DNA of 64,000 nucleotides, taken from contig NZ_RJSE01000008.1 of the NCBI RefSeq assembly GCF_003725695.1, positions 83,801-147,800 on the forward strand, in the 5' to 3' direction. Shown here one piece after another: positions 15,261 through 23,459 of this stretch (its first letter is position 1; each line of letters opens with the position of its first letter). Both the position numbers and the translations under genes were made by a program. The notes under the pieces are model-generated. The model was not told the DNA's origin. It ran no database searches and was given only the letters and a program-made list of their open reading frames with translations. The DNA comes from Nocardioides marmoriginsengisoli (GTDB lineage: Bacteria > Actinomycetota > Actinomycetes > Propionibacteriales > Nocardioidaceae).

Positions 15261-17863
15261 AGGTCCTGGTCACCGGCGGCAGCGGCGTCTTCGGGCGGAC
15301 GATCTGCCGTGACCTGGTCCGTCAGGGCGCCGACGTCGTGGCCTACGCGCGACGACCGGTGGACCTTCCCGGGGTCACCTCGGTCGCCGGCGACATCCGT
15401 GATCGCGAGCTGCTCACCCGAGCGATGGCGGGCTGCGACCGGGTGGTGCACCTCGCCTTCGTGCTCGCGCCGCTGCGTTCGTCGACCGGGGTGGAGGAGA
15501 TCAACCTCGGCGGCACCGAGAACGTGCTCCGGGCGATGGCCGACAACGGCGTCGGCAAGCTGGTCTTCACCTCCTCGACGCTGGCGTACGGGCCGTGGCC
15601 GGACAACCCGGACGTGGTCTCCGAGGACCAGCCCCTCCGGCCGCACCCCGAGGTGATGTACGCGAAGCACAAGGCGCTCTGCGAGGAGCTGATCACCGGC
15701 TCCGGGGTGCCGGCGGTGATCACCCGGACCTGCGTCGTGGCCGGGCGGGACATGGACAACTACGAGTTCCGCTTCCTCGCGCACCCGGCGCTCTCGGCAC
15801 CGACCGGTCCGATGAAGTCGTGGCAGTTCCTGCACACCGACGACGTCGGCCGGTTCCACGCCCTGGCCACCCTCAACGACCGCACCGGGATCGTCAACGT
15901 CGGTCCCGAGGACCGCGGCGTCTCCATCGACGAGATCGCGGAGATCCTGCGCAAGCCGCTGGTCCGGCTGCCGTTCCCGGTGCTCAAGGGCGTCGCCGGT
16001 GCCGCCTGGCGCGCGGACGTCCTCGAGCTGAGCCCGGCCGACCTGGACGGCTTCCGCTACATGCCGACGCTGGACACCCGCCGGATGGTCGAGGAGTGGG
16101 GCTACCGGCCGGTCTACGACTCGCGCGCGGCCCTGGAGGACGCCGTGCCCGGCGTCCGCGCGGTCACCTACCTGGGGACGGCCAAGGTGCCGACCCCGTG
16201 GCGCACCCCGGCCCCCGACCACCAGTGGACCGTCCGGGCGGCGGGCGCCGGTCACGACCTGGTCGACCCCGCGCCCGCGGGTCTGCGCGGCGAGTTCGAC
16301 GACCTGGTCGATCCGCGGTTCCCGACCCTGACGACCGCGAACGTGGGGGAGGCCTTCGGCGGCACCCTGACCCCGATGTCGCTCTGGGTGAGCCGGGACG
16401 CGATGCGGGTCGCCGGAGCCGCCCAGGTCGAGCTGCTCGGGATGAAGGATCCGGACCTGGTCGCGGCGCAGCGGTCGCTGGCGATCGCCGCGGTCGGCCA
16501 CCGGCTCTACACCAACGTCTCGGTCGTGCACGCGATGGCGGACGCGATGCCGGGGACGTCGCCGCGCGAGGTCGACGAGCACGTGCTCGGCATCGCCCAC
16601 GACGACGCGGCCGAGCCGCGGGTCCGGGCCGGCGCGGGCGAGACCCTGCGGCAGCTGCGCTCGCTGCCGGGGGTGGGCCTGCGGATGGCCGGCGTCGAGC
16701 GCCGGATTGCGGAGCTCGAGGACCGCATCGCCCGACGGGCGCTCACTCCGGACGAGCTGCAGGCGCTCTCCGACGACGCCCTGGTCTCGCTGGTGGACTC
16801 GTGCCGCGAGCACGTGATCGACGCCTGGACCTACAGCACGACGACCAACCTGGTGGCCTCCGCCGCGCAGACCCTGGTGCGGAAGGTCGCGCCGGGGCTC
16901 GGCCTGGCGGCGCTGCGCGGCGGTACCGACGGGCTCGCGAGCGCGGCCCTGCTCCAGGGGGTGCAGGCGCTCGCGGCGCAGGTGCGGACCTCGCCGGAGC
17001 TCGAGCGGGCGCTCCGTGCCGACGCCTCCGCGGTGCTCGTCGAGGACCTCGGGTCGATCGACCCCGGGTTCGCCGCCGCGTTCGCCCGCGTGCTCGATCG
17101 TGCCGGTCACCGCGGTCCGGGCGAGACCGAGCTCGCGAACCGGATGTACGGCGACGAGCCGAGGCGGCTGCTCGACTCGGTGCTCCGGGCGGCCGGCATC
17201 CCGGCGCGGGACGCCGGCGTCGTCCAGGATCCGCCGCGGCGGGCCCGGCCGGCACTGGCGGCGCTCGGGCGCGCGGTACGCCGCCGCGAGCGGACCAAGG
17301 ACGTGGCCATGCGCGCGACGCACGCCCTGCGGCTGGCCCTGCGCGAGATCGGGCGACGTCAGGTCGCGGCCGGAGTGCTCGGCGCCGAGGACGACGTCTT
17401 CTACCTGATCCCGGAGGAGATCGCCTCGCCGCGGCTCCATGCCGGGAAGATCGCCGCGCGCCGGGCGGAGCGGGAGCGCCTCGCCGCCCTGCAGCTCCCG
17501 TCGCTCTTCACGTCGCGCTGGGAACCGGTCGCGACGGTGGACGACCGGACCGAGCAGGTGACCGGGCTGGGCGTCTCGGCCGGGACCGCCACCGGCCCGG
17601 TGCAGATCCTGCGCGACGGCGACGACGACCTGGAGCCCGGGGCGGTGCTCGTCACCCGGGTGACCGACGTCGGCTGGACGGCGCTCTTCGGGTCGGCGGC
17701 CGCGGTGGTGACCGACGTCGGCGGCCTGCACTCGCACGCGGCCGTGGTGGCACGCGAGTTCGGGATCCCGTGCGTGGTGGCGACGGAGAACGCGACCCGG
17801 GCGCTGAAGGACGGTCAGGTGGTGCTCGTCGACGGCGACGCGGGGACCGTCACGGCCCTGTGA
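15257..17863 (+). CDS. SDR/epimerase fused to PEP-synthase-type phosphohistidine swivel domain
   Basis: An 868-residue fusion. Residues 1-290 are an extended SDR: TGGSGVFG at 6-13, a GDIRDRELL strand and YAKHK with Y135/K139. Residues about 330-760 are mostly helical and resemble the central domain of rifampin-phosphotransferase-like proteins. The C terminus is a swivel domain with GVSAGTATGPVQIL, then VGGLHSHAAVVAREFGIPC, catalytic His about 827, and LVDGDAGTV. There is no ATP-binding PPDK/PEP-synthase domain, so it cannot charge its histidine alone; the PPDK-like protein at 8726 could donate the phosphate, which is inference. The GTG start overlaps the upstream TGA. The frame stays open upstream to 14204 only because of GC bias. 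Confidence 0.78.
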   Translation: MKVLVTGGSGVFGRTICRDLVRQGADVVAYARRPVDLPGVTSVAGDIRDRELLTRAMAGCDRVVHLAFVLAPLRSSTGVEEINLGGTENVLRAMADNGVGKLVFTSSTLAYGPWPDNPDVVSEDQPLRPHPEVMYAKHKALCEELITGSGVPAVITRTCVVAGRDMDNYEFRFLAHPALSAPTGPMKSWQFLHTDDVGRFHALATLNDRTGIVNVGPEDRGVSIDEIAEILRKPLVRLPFPVLKGVAGAAWRADVLELSPADLDGFRYMPTLDTRRMVEEWGYRPVYDSRAALEDAVPGVRAVTYLGTAKVPTPWRTPAPDHQWTVRAAGAGHDLVDPAPAGLRGEFDDLVDPRFPTLTTANVGEAFGGTLTPMSLWVSRDAMRVAGAAQVELLGMKDPDLVAAQRSLAIAAVGHRLYTNVSVVHAMADAMPGTSPREVDEHVLGIAHDDAAEPRVRAGAGETLRQLRSLPGVGLRMAGVERRIAELEDRIARRALTPDELQALSDDALVSLVDSCREHVIDAWTYSTTTNLVASAAQTLVRKVAPGLGLAALRGGTDGLASAALLQGVQALAAQVRTSPELERALRADASAVLVEDLGSIDPGFAAAFARVLDRAGHRGPGETELANRMYGDEPRRLLDSVLRAAGIPARDAGVVQDPPRRARPALAALGRAVRRRERTKDVAMRATHALRLALREIGRRQVAAGVLGAEDDVFYLIPEEIASPRLHAGKIAARRAERERLAALQLPSLFTSRWEPVATVDDRTEQVTGLGVSAGTATGPVQILRDGDDDLEPGAVLVTRVTDVGWTALFGSAAAVVTDVGGLHSHAAVVAREFGIPCVVATENATRALKDGQVVLVDGDAGTVTAL

Positions 17864-17872
17864 GCGGTGCGG

Positions 17873-18628
17873 TCAGCCGCCGAGCCGGGTGGTCGCGGCG
17901 TTGACGAGACCGGGGGCTAGCCGCCGTACCCGCCAGACGATGCCGGCCGGACCGGGGAAGACCCAGATCTTCGCGCGCCGTCGCCGTAGCGACTTCTCGA
18001 TGGCGTCGATCACCTGCCCCGGGCTCAGCGGCCGGCTGCGCTCGACCGCCGCCGCGCTCTGCCCGTCGCGGATCACCCCGTCGATCATCGGGGTCCGGAC
18101 GGCGGGCGGGCAGACCGCCCGCACGGTGATCCCGCTCCCGCGCAGCTCGAGCGCCAGGGTCTCGGCGTAGCCGACCAGGGCGAACTTGCTGGCGGTGTAG
18201 GCGCCGTAGCCGGGCGTGACGATCCAGCCGGCGAGCGAGGCGAAGAGCACCAGCTCGCCCCCGGACTCGCGCAACGCCGGCAGCAGGGCGTGCACCCAGG
18301 CCACGGTCCCGAGGTAGTTGACCTGCATCGGCCGGGCGACGCGTTCGGGGTCGAGGTCGTCGAGCCGGCCGATGACGGCGATGCCGGCGGCGGTGACGAG
18401 GCGGTCGATCCGCGGGTGGGCGGCGAGCACGGCTGCCGCGGCAGCGCGCACCAGCTGCGGGTCGCTCACGTCGCAGGGGTACGCCGAGACGCCCGCGGTC
18501 CCGGCGAGCTCGTGCAGGGCGGGCGTGTCCAGGTCGACCGCGGAGACGGTCCAGCCGCGCTCCAGGAGCCGTTCGACCATCAACCGGCCCATCCCGCTGG
18601 CGGCACCGGTGACCACGGCGTGGGGCAT
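17873..18628 (-). CDS. short-chain dehydrogenase/reductase
   Basis: A 251-residue classical SDR: TGAASGMG at residues 7-14, a CDVSDP strand end, TAAGIA, the serine strand LVLFASLAGW and YTASK. The C-terminal tail (KSLRRRRAKIWVFPGPAGIVWRV) is basic and hydrophobic, as in SDRs that act on lipid-like substrates at membranes. The ATG is preceded by GAGGAA. It converges on the fusion gene and is divergent from the beta-rich paralogue at 18725. The frame remains open far upstream, but no SDR sequence lies there. Confidence 0.86.
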   Translation of the reverse strand: MPHAVVTGAASGMGRLMVERLLERGWTVSAVDLDTPALHELAGTAGVSAYPCDVSDPQLVRAAAAAVLAAHPRIDRLVTAAGIAVIGRLDDLDPERVARPMQVNYLGTVAWVHALLPALRESGGELVLFASLAGWIVTPGYGAYTASKFALVGYAETLALELRGSGITVRAVCPPAVRTPMIDGVIRDGQSAAAVERSRPLSPGQVIDAIEKSLRRRRAKIWVFPGPAGIVWRVRRLAPGLVNAATTRLGG

Positions 18629-18660
18629 CGCGCTTTCCTCGTTCCTGGAGGCTAGTGTTC

Positions 18661-18690
18661 CGTTTAAGTATCTAACCTGTTTAACTGATT
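18661..18690. promoter_or_regulatory. AT-rich divergent promoter region with CTGATT
   Basis: Between the SDR and the beta-rich paralogue lies an AT-rich block containing GTTTAAGTATCTAACC and GTTTAACTGATT. The TGATT core recurs here at 18686-18690. Exact promoter boxes are not clear on either strand. Confidence 0.35.
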
Positions 18691-18724
18691 CCTGCCAAGT
18701 CCCCTGACCCGGAAGGGTGCCTCC

Positions 18725-19738
18725 ATGACGACACTCCCGCTCGGCCAGCTCGGCTACGCGACCGCCGTGGCCTGCTACGAGCCGTCCCTCGACATGCACC
18801 GCCCGACCGCGCGGCCGTTCGGTCTCACCGAGGAGTCCACCTACCTGTACGGCGGCTGGCGCGACGAGTCCGGCGCCCTGCACGTCGTCGAGCGGAAGTT
18901 CTGCGGGCCGATGACCGCCGGCCTCTGGCTGATGAACACCCGTGGCGGCAAGGTCAGCCTGGTGCCCGAGTCGCTCCAGACCGTGCGCGGCGAGGTGAAG
19001 CGGGAGTACTCCGAGGACGAGCACCACCTGCACGGCTCGCTCCTCGGCAAGGCCGGCGGTGCTCCGGAGGAAGGCCTCGACTACCGCCTGACGCCGGGCC
19101 ACATGGCCTGGCGCGAGGGCCAGATCCTCGAGCTCGAGGGCGACCTGGTCGGTCCGGGCATCCAGATCGGCAGCCTCGACCACGAGGAGCCGTTCTTCTA
19201 CACCAGCGAGCTCTACCGGATGAGCGGGCGCGTCCTGGGTCAGCAGGTCGAGGGCTTCGTCTTCCTCGACCACGGCTACTGGCCGCACGGCGCGGACTGG
19301 AAGGAGTGGCGGATCTTCAACGGCACCCAGCTGTCCTGGTCGGCCTTCGCGACGGAGTTCGAGGACGGCACCGTCGAGTGGGGGCAGGTCGCCATCGGCC
19401 GGGAGGGGTTCAACTTCGTCTCGGTCGCCGACGCGAAGGGCCCGGTGGTGATGGACGCGAACACCCGGGGCGGGATCGATCCCGACCCCGACGACTGGGC
19501 CCAGCGGATCGGCTACCGCGACCACGGCGGCGACACCTGGGTGTTCGAGCTGGAGCCGGGCGGTCAGATGTCGCAGTTCTCGGCCGCGCGCTGGGGCGGG
19601 TACCGGGCCCAGGCCGGCAGGATCCTCCGGCACGGCGAGGAGCGACCGGTGAAGGTCGCCTTCAGCTGGGGCGAGAGCTTCATGGAGCGATTCCGGGACG
19701 AAGGGATCGGCTCGGTCGATGCCCTCCTGGGTGGCTAG
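18725..19738 (+). CDS. uncharacterised beta-rich protein, paralogue of 14235-15260
   Basis: The 337-residue product aligns by eye along its length with the 14235 gene: YLYGGWRDESG, FFYTSELYRMSGRVLG, FVFLDHGYWPHGADWKEW, ATEFEDGTVEWGQVAIG and MSQFSAARWGGY. Conserved histidine and aspartate in DHGYWPHGxDW (compare DQSYLPHGVDW) are candidate active or ligand residues. As with its paralogue, an AttH/CrtC lipocalin-like fold is a guess. No export signal is visible. A CoA ligase gene follows 66 bp downstream on the same strand. Confidence 0.75.
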   Translation: MTTLPLGQLGYATAVACYEPSLDMHRPTARPFGLTEESTYLYGGWRDESGALHVVERKFCGPMTAGLWLMNTRGGKVSLVPESLQTVRGEVKREYSEDEHHLHGSLLGKAGGAPEEGLDYRLTPGHMAWREGQILELEGDLVGPGIQIGSLDHEEPFFYTSELYRMSGRVLGQQVEGFVFLDHGYWPHGADWKEWRIFNGTQLSWSAFATEFEDGTVEWGQVAIGREGFNFVSVADAKGPVVMDANTRGGIDPDPDDWAQRIGYRDHGGDTWVFELEPGGQMSQFSAARWGGYRAQAGRILRHGEERPVKVAFSWGESFMERFRDEGIGSVDALLGG

Positions 19739-19804
19739 CGTGTGCGGCAGCCGCCGACGTCCCGGCGGTCAGGTGACGAGCGGGAGCGAGGAGGCGGTCG
19801 GTCG

Positions 19805-21307
19805 ATGCGCCTGACGATGCTGCTGGACATGGTCGCCGACACCGCCGGCGACCGGATCGTGGTGGGATCGCGCGCCGGCGGGATCACGGCCGCCGGTCTC
19901 CGCGACCGGGCGCGAGCCGGTGCGGCCGTCCTCCGCGCCTCCGGTGCCGATGCCCTCGTCTACCTCGGGGTGAACGGCCCGGCGTTCCCGGTGGCCCTGT
20001 TCGCGGCCGCACTGGCCGACGTACCGCTGGTGCCGCTGAACTACCGGCTGGGCGAGGAGCAGCTCACCGCGCTGCTCGCCCGGCACCCGGGTGCGTACGG
20101 CGTCGGCGACGAGGGCGGCGGGGCGGCGCTGCGGGCGGCCGGGATCGCAGCGGTCGACGCCGCGACGTGGCTGGCGACGACGGCCGAGCGCCCGGTCGAC
20201 GAACCGGTCGACGAACCCGGGGACGAACCCTGGGATCCCGAGCGGACCGCCGTGGTCATCTACACCTCGGGCACCACCTCGGCGCCGAAGGGCGTCCTGC
20301 TGCGGCACGGCAACCTCGCCTCGTACGTGCTCGGCACCGTCGAGTTCCTCGCCGCCGCGGAGGACGACGCGGCGCTGGTGAGCGTGCCGCCGTACCACAT
20401 CGCCGCGGTCGCCAACGTGATCAGCAACCTCTACGCCGGCCGGCGCACGCTGGTGCTGGAGCAGTTCTCGCCCGACGAGTGGCTGACGACGGTGCGCGAG
20501 GAGCGGATCACCAACGCTCTCGTCGTCCCGACGATGCTCTCCCGGATCATCGAGACCGGGTCCGACCTGGCCGTGCCCTCGTTGCGCGGGCTCGCGTACG
20601 GCGGCGCACCGATGCCGGGAGCGCTGATCGAGAAGGCGCTGCGCACCTGGCCCGAGGTCGGCTTCGTCAACGCCTACGGGCTGACCGAGACCAGCTCGAC
20701 GGTAGCCGTGCTCGGCCCCGAGCAGCACCGCGCCTCGCTCGCCTCGGATGATCCCGACGTCCGCGCCCGGCTCTCCTCGGTCGGCCAGGTCGTGCCCGGG
20801 GTGGAGCTGGCGGTCCTCGACGACGACGGCGTGCCGCTCCCGGCCGGCGAGGTGGGCCGGATCTGCGTGCGCGGCGACCAGGTCTCCGGCGAGTACGACG
20901 GCCAGGGACGTGCGGTGGACGACGACGGCTGGTTCGACACCCGCGACCGCGGCCACCTCGACGCGAGCGGCTACCTGTTCCTCGGCGGCCGGGTCGACGA
21001 CACGATCATCCGCGGGGCGGAGAACATCGCGCCGGCCGAGATCGAGGAGGTCATCCTCCACCATCCCGACGTGGTCGACGTGGCGGTGATCGGCGTCCCC
21101 GACGAGGAGTGGGGCCAGCGGATCGAGGCGGTGGTGGTGCTCCGCGACGGCCGGGCGCTCGAGGCCGGGGAGCTGCGCGTCTTCGTGCTGCAGCGGCTGC
21201 GCTCCTCGAAGACGCCCGAGCGCTTCCTCTTCTGGCCGGAGCTGCCGCGGACCGAGACCGGGAAGCTGGTACGGCGCGACGTCCTCCGGCAGGCGACCCT
21301 CAGCTGA
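19805..21307 (+). CDS. AMP-dependent acyl-CoA synthetase
   Basis: A 500-residue ligase with IYTSGTTSAPKGVLL near residues 153-167, YGLTETSSTV near 297, GRVDDTIIRGAENIAP near 400 and the C-terminal TETGKLVRRDVL lysine motif. It is the third acid-CoA ligase of the island and the most standard in form. The ATG at 19805 has GAGGAGG ten bases upstream; an in-frame extension to 19742 is low-complexity and unlikely. Residues about 120-140 contain a short repeat of VDEPVDEPGDEP. The last 8 bp overlap the convergent GntR gene. Confidence 0.87.
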   Translation: MRLTMLLDMVADTAGDRIVVGSRAGGITAAGLRDRARAGAAVLRASGADALVYLGVNGPAFPVALFAAALADVPLVPLNYRLGEEQLTALLARHPGAYGVGDEGGGAALRAAGIAAVDAATWLATTAERPVDEPVDEPGDEPWDPERTAVVIYTSGTTSAPKGVLLRHGNLASYVLGTVEFLAAAEDDAALVSVPPYHIAAVANVISNLYAGRRTLVLEQFSPDEWLTTVREERITNALVVPTMLSRIIETGSDLAVPSLRGLAYGGAPMPGALIEKALRTWPEVGFVNAYGLTETSSTVAVLGPEQHRASLASDDPDVRARLSSVGQVVPGVELAVLDDDGVPLPAGEVGRICVRGDQVSGEYDGQGRAVDDDGWFDTRDRGHLDASGYLFLGGRVDDTIIRGAENIAPAEIEEVILHHPDVVDVAVIGVPDEEWGQRIEAVVVLRDGRALEAGELRVFVLQRLRSSKTPERFLFWPELPRTETGKLVRRDVLRQATLS

Positions 21308-22112
21308 AGAGGTCGACCAGCGGCTTGTTGCCGGGGTCGAAGCGGAAGATGTACTTCGCCGCGACCTCCATGTGCGAGCGCCAGTGCGTCTCGGCGCCGT
21401 CGGCGTCCTTCTCCTCGACCAGCCGGATCAGCTTCTCGTAGGAGCGGAGCGTCTTGCGGAAGCGCGCCGGCTGGGCGTCGACCTCGCGGGACATGCCGGT
21501 CGTGATCGCCTGGCTCAGGTGCACCGCGACGATGTCGGCGAGCACCGCCCCCTGGACGGCGAGGGTCTTGTTGCCGCAGCGCTGCATGATCAGCTCGTGG
21601 AAGCGGTAGGTGGTGCTGCTCCACTGGCTCATGTCGGGGGTGTCCGACTTCGCCTCGAGGAGGTGGCCGAGGTGCTCGGCCACGGCGCGCAGGTCGGCGA
21701 GGTCCTGGGCGTTGCGGCGGGTCGCGAGCAGGCGGGCGCAGGCGGGCTCGCCGACCAGGCGCGCCTCGTAGACGTCCTGGATGGTGGTGCCCTGGAGCTG
21801 GAGCAGGAGGGCGACGTGGCGGGCGGCGACCATCGGGTCCGGCTCGAGCACCTGGGCTCCGCCGCGGGCTCCGCGGCGGACGCCGATCAGGCTCTCGGCC
21901 TCGAGGATCCGGTAGGCCTCGCGCAGGGTCGGCCGCGAGACGCCGTACTGCTCCATGAGCTGCTGCTCCGGCGGGATCGTCTCCCCGGCCTTCAGCTCGC
22001 CGCGGACGATCTGGCGGCGCAGGTGCCCGGCGATGAGTTCAGCCGTCTTGGGGGCGCGCATCGGAGTCCCGATGACGCCCGTCCCGGGAACGATGGCGGA
22101 AACGTCAGTCAT
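21300..22112 (-). CDS. GntR-family transcriptional regulator, FadR subfamily
   Basis: The 270-residue paralogue of the regulator at 7258 shows VSRPTLREAYRILEAESLIG in the winged helix and an FCD domain (ARLVGEPACARLLA, then YRFHELIMQRCGNKTL). Such regulators bind acyl-CoA or acid ligands. The segment TIPPEQQLMEQYG before the recognition helix is typical. An ATGATT-bearing AT-rich stretch lies just upstream of its ATG, so autoregulation is likely. It ends overlapping the convergent ligase and lies divergent to nothing closer than the amidohydrolase end at 22167. Confidence 0.9.
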   Translation of the reverse strand: MTDVSAIVPGTGVIGTPMRAPKTAELIAGHLRRQIVRGELKAGETIPPEQQLMEQYGVSRPTLREAYRILEAESLIGVRRGARGGAQVLEPDPMVAARHVALLLQLQGTTIQDVYEARLVGEPACARLLATRRNAQDLADLRAVAEHLGHLLEAKSDTPDMSQWSSTTYRFHELIMQRCGNKTLAVQGAVLADIVAVHLSQAITTGMSREVDAQPARFRKTLRSYEKLIRLVEEKDADGAETHWRSHMEVAAKYIFRFDPGNKPLVDLFS

Positions 22113-22130
22113 ATGAATGATTGTATCGTT
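22111..22130. promoter_or_regulatory. AT-rich element over the start of the second GntR gene
   Basis: ATATGAATGATTGTATCGTT overlaps the GntR start codon and contains ATGATT. In a high-GC chromosome such a patch marks a promoter or operator; autoregulation is inferred. Confidence 0.35.
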
Positions 22131-22166
22131 CGAACTCCTTCTCGGCGTCCCGGCGCGTGCCGACTT

Positions 22167-23459
22167 TCAGCGGCCGGAGCGGATCCGCCGGTGCGGAGCG
22201 GGGTCGCGGACCAGGCGGACCAGGTCCGCCGCGGGTGCTCGGAGCGCCTCGGCGAGGGGTACCTCGAGCAGGCAGACCGCGGGGGCCTCGCCCGCCGCGA
22301 TCCGCCGCGGGAGGCCGGCAGAGTCGCGGAGCAGCGTCGGGAACGCGACGGCGACGGGGACGCGTTCGTGCGGGGCCAGGTCGCGGTCGCGGGCCGCTCG
22401 CAAACCTTCCCACGGATCCAGCGGCCCGTACGGCGCGTCGCTGCTGCTCAGCACCGGCACGCCCGCGTCGTGCAGGGAGGCGAACGGGTACAGGTGGTCG
22501 AGGTCGTCCGGGTCGACCTCGGTCCGGTACCGCTCCGTCCGGGCGACGAGCATCCCGGGCTGGGTCACCACGGTGAGGCCGCGGAGCCGTGCGCGGACCT
22601 CGGGCGGGACCACCGCGGCGTGCTCGATCCGGTCGCCGGGGAGCCGGCCGGCGTCGTCGAGGGCGGCCAGGGTGAGCAGCAGCGCCTCCCGGGTGACGCA
22701 GTGCACGGCGACCGGTCTCCGCTGCTCGTGGGCCTCGGCGACCTGCGTGGTGAGCGCGGCGAGGTCGGGGAGGTCGTGGTCGCGGACCAGGATCTTGCGC
22801 GGGGCGGTGCCGTCGGGGTCCCCGAGCAGGGTCACGCCGAGAGGGAGGTCGGAGAGGAGGGCGACGGTCGGCGGATCGAGGTCGGGGGTCGCGTCGGTCA
22901 CCGAGGTGATGCCGAGCCGGTGGAGCTCCTCGACCAGGGTCGCCAGCGACTGCCGGGTCTCGGCGGCGCGGTCGGGGAGCGCGGCGCGCAGTCGGGAGTC
23001 GAACCGCCAGAGCCGGCCGGTGGGCACCCCGTCGCGATCGCGCTCGACGTCCGGCCCGGCGAGTGCCGGGGAGACCGCGGCGAGCGCCCGGGAGTTCAGC
23101 ATCCAGAGCCCGCCGCTGCTGTGCTGGACCCGGGCCGGACGATCCGGGACCAGGGCGTCCAGGACGTGCCGGTCGACGGACTCGACCGCGCCGACGCCGC
23201 GGACCCACGGGCCCGGCGGAGCGCTGCGGAGCCGGTCGAGCCCGGTCGAGCAGTCGACGCTGGTCCGCGCGGCGGCGGTTGCCAGCAGGTGCAGGTGGTG
23301 GTCGTGGAGGCCGGGGATCAGGGCGCCGCCGCCGCCGTCGACGTGCTCGTCGGCACCGGTGCTGGCGAGACGGTCGCCGACGGCTTCGATCCCGCCCGGG
23401 CCGACCAGCACGTCGCACCCCCGCCCGTCGACCTCGACGTCGGTGAAGAGCGTCCTCAT
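22167..23459 (-). CDS. amidohydrolase, YtcJ-like family
   Basis: The 430-residue metal-dependent hydrolase has the N-terminal small barrel, then the metal motif in LIPGLHDHHLHLL near residues 48-60, later VHCVT, RIEHAAVV and SSSDAPYGPLDPWEG, the usual third and fourth metal/active-site regions of the amidohydrolase-3 group. These enzymes hydrolyse C-N or similar bonds in cyclic amides and related compounds; some act in ring opening. The substrate is unknown. The start ATG overlaps the last four bases of the CoA-transferase gene (ATGA), so it is the third gene of a coupled unit with the crotonase and CoA-transferase. Confidence 0.82.
   Translation of the reverse strand: MRTLFTDVEVDGRGCDVLVGPGGIEAVGDRLASTGADEHVDGGGGALIPGLHDHHLHLLATAAARTSVDCSTGLDRLRSAPPGPWVRGVGAVESVDRHVLDALVPDRPARVQHSSGGLWMLNSRALAAVSPALAGPDVERDRDGVPTGRLWRFDSRLRAALPDRAAETRQSLATLVEELHRLGITSVTDATPDLDPPTVALLSDLPLGVTLLGDPDGTAPRKILVRDHDLPDLAALTTQVAEAHEQRRPVAVHCVTREALLLTLAALDDAGRLPGDRIEHAAVVPPEVRARLRGLTVVTQPGMLVARTERYRTEVDPDDLDHLYPFASLHDAGVPVLSSSDAPYGPLDPWEGLRAARDRDLAPHERVPVAVAFPTLLRDSAGLPRRIAAGEAPAVCLLEVPLAEALRAPAADLVRLVRDPAPHRRIRSGR

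Noticed and set aside
15257-17863. Rifampin phosphotransferase
   Set aside because: The swivel and helical parts resemble it, but the ATP-grasp-like N-terminal domain is absent and replaced by an SDR.
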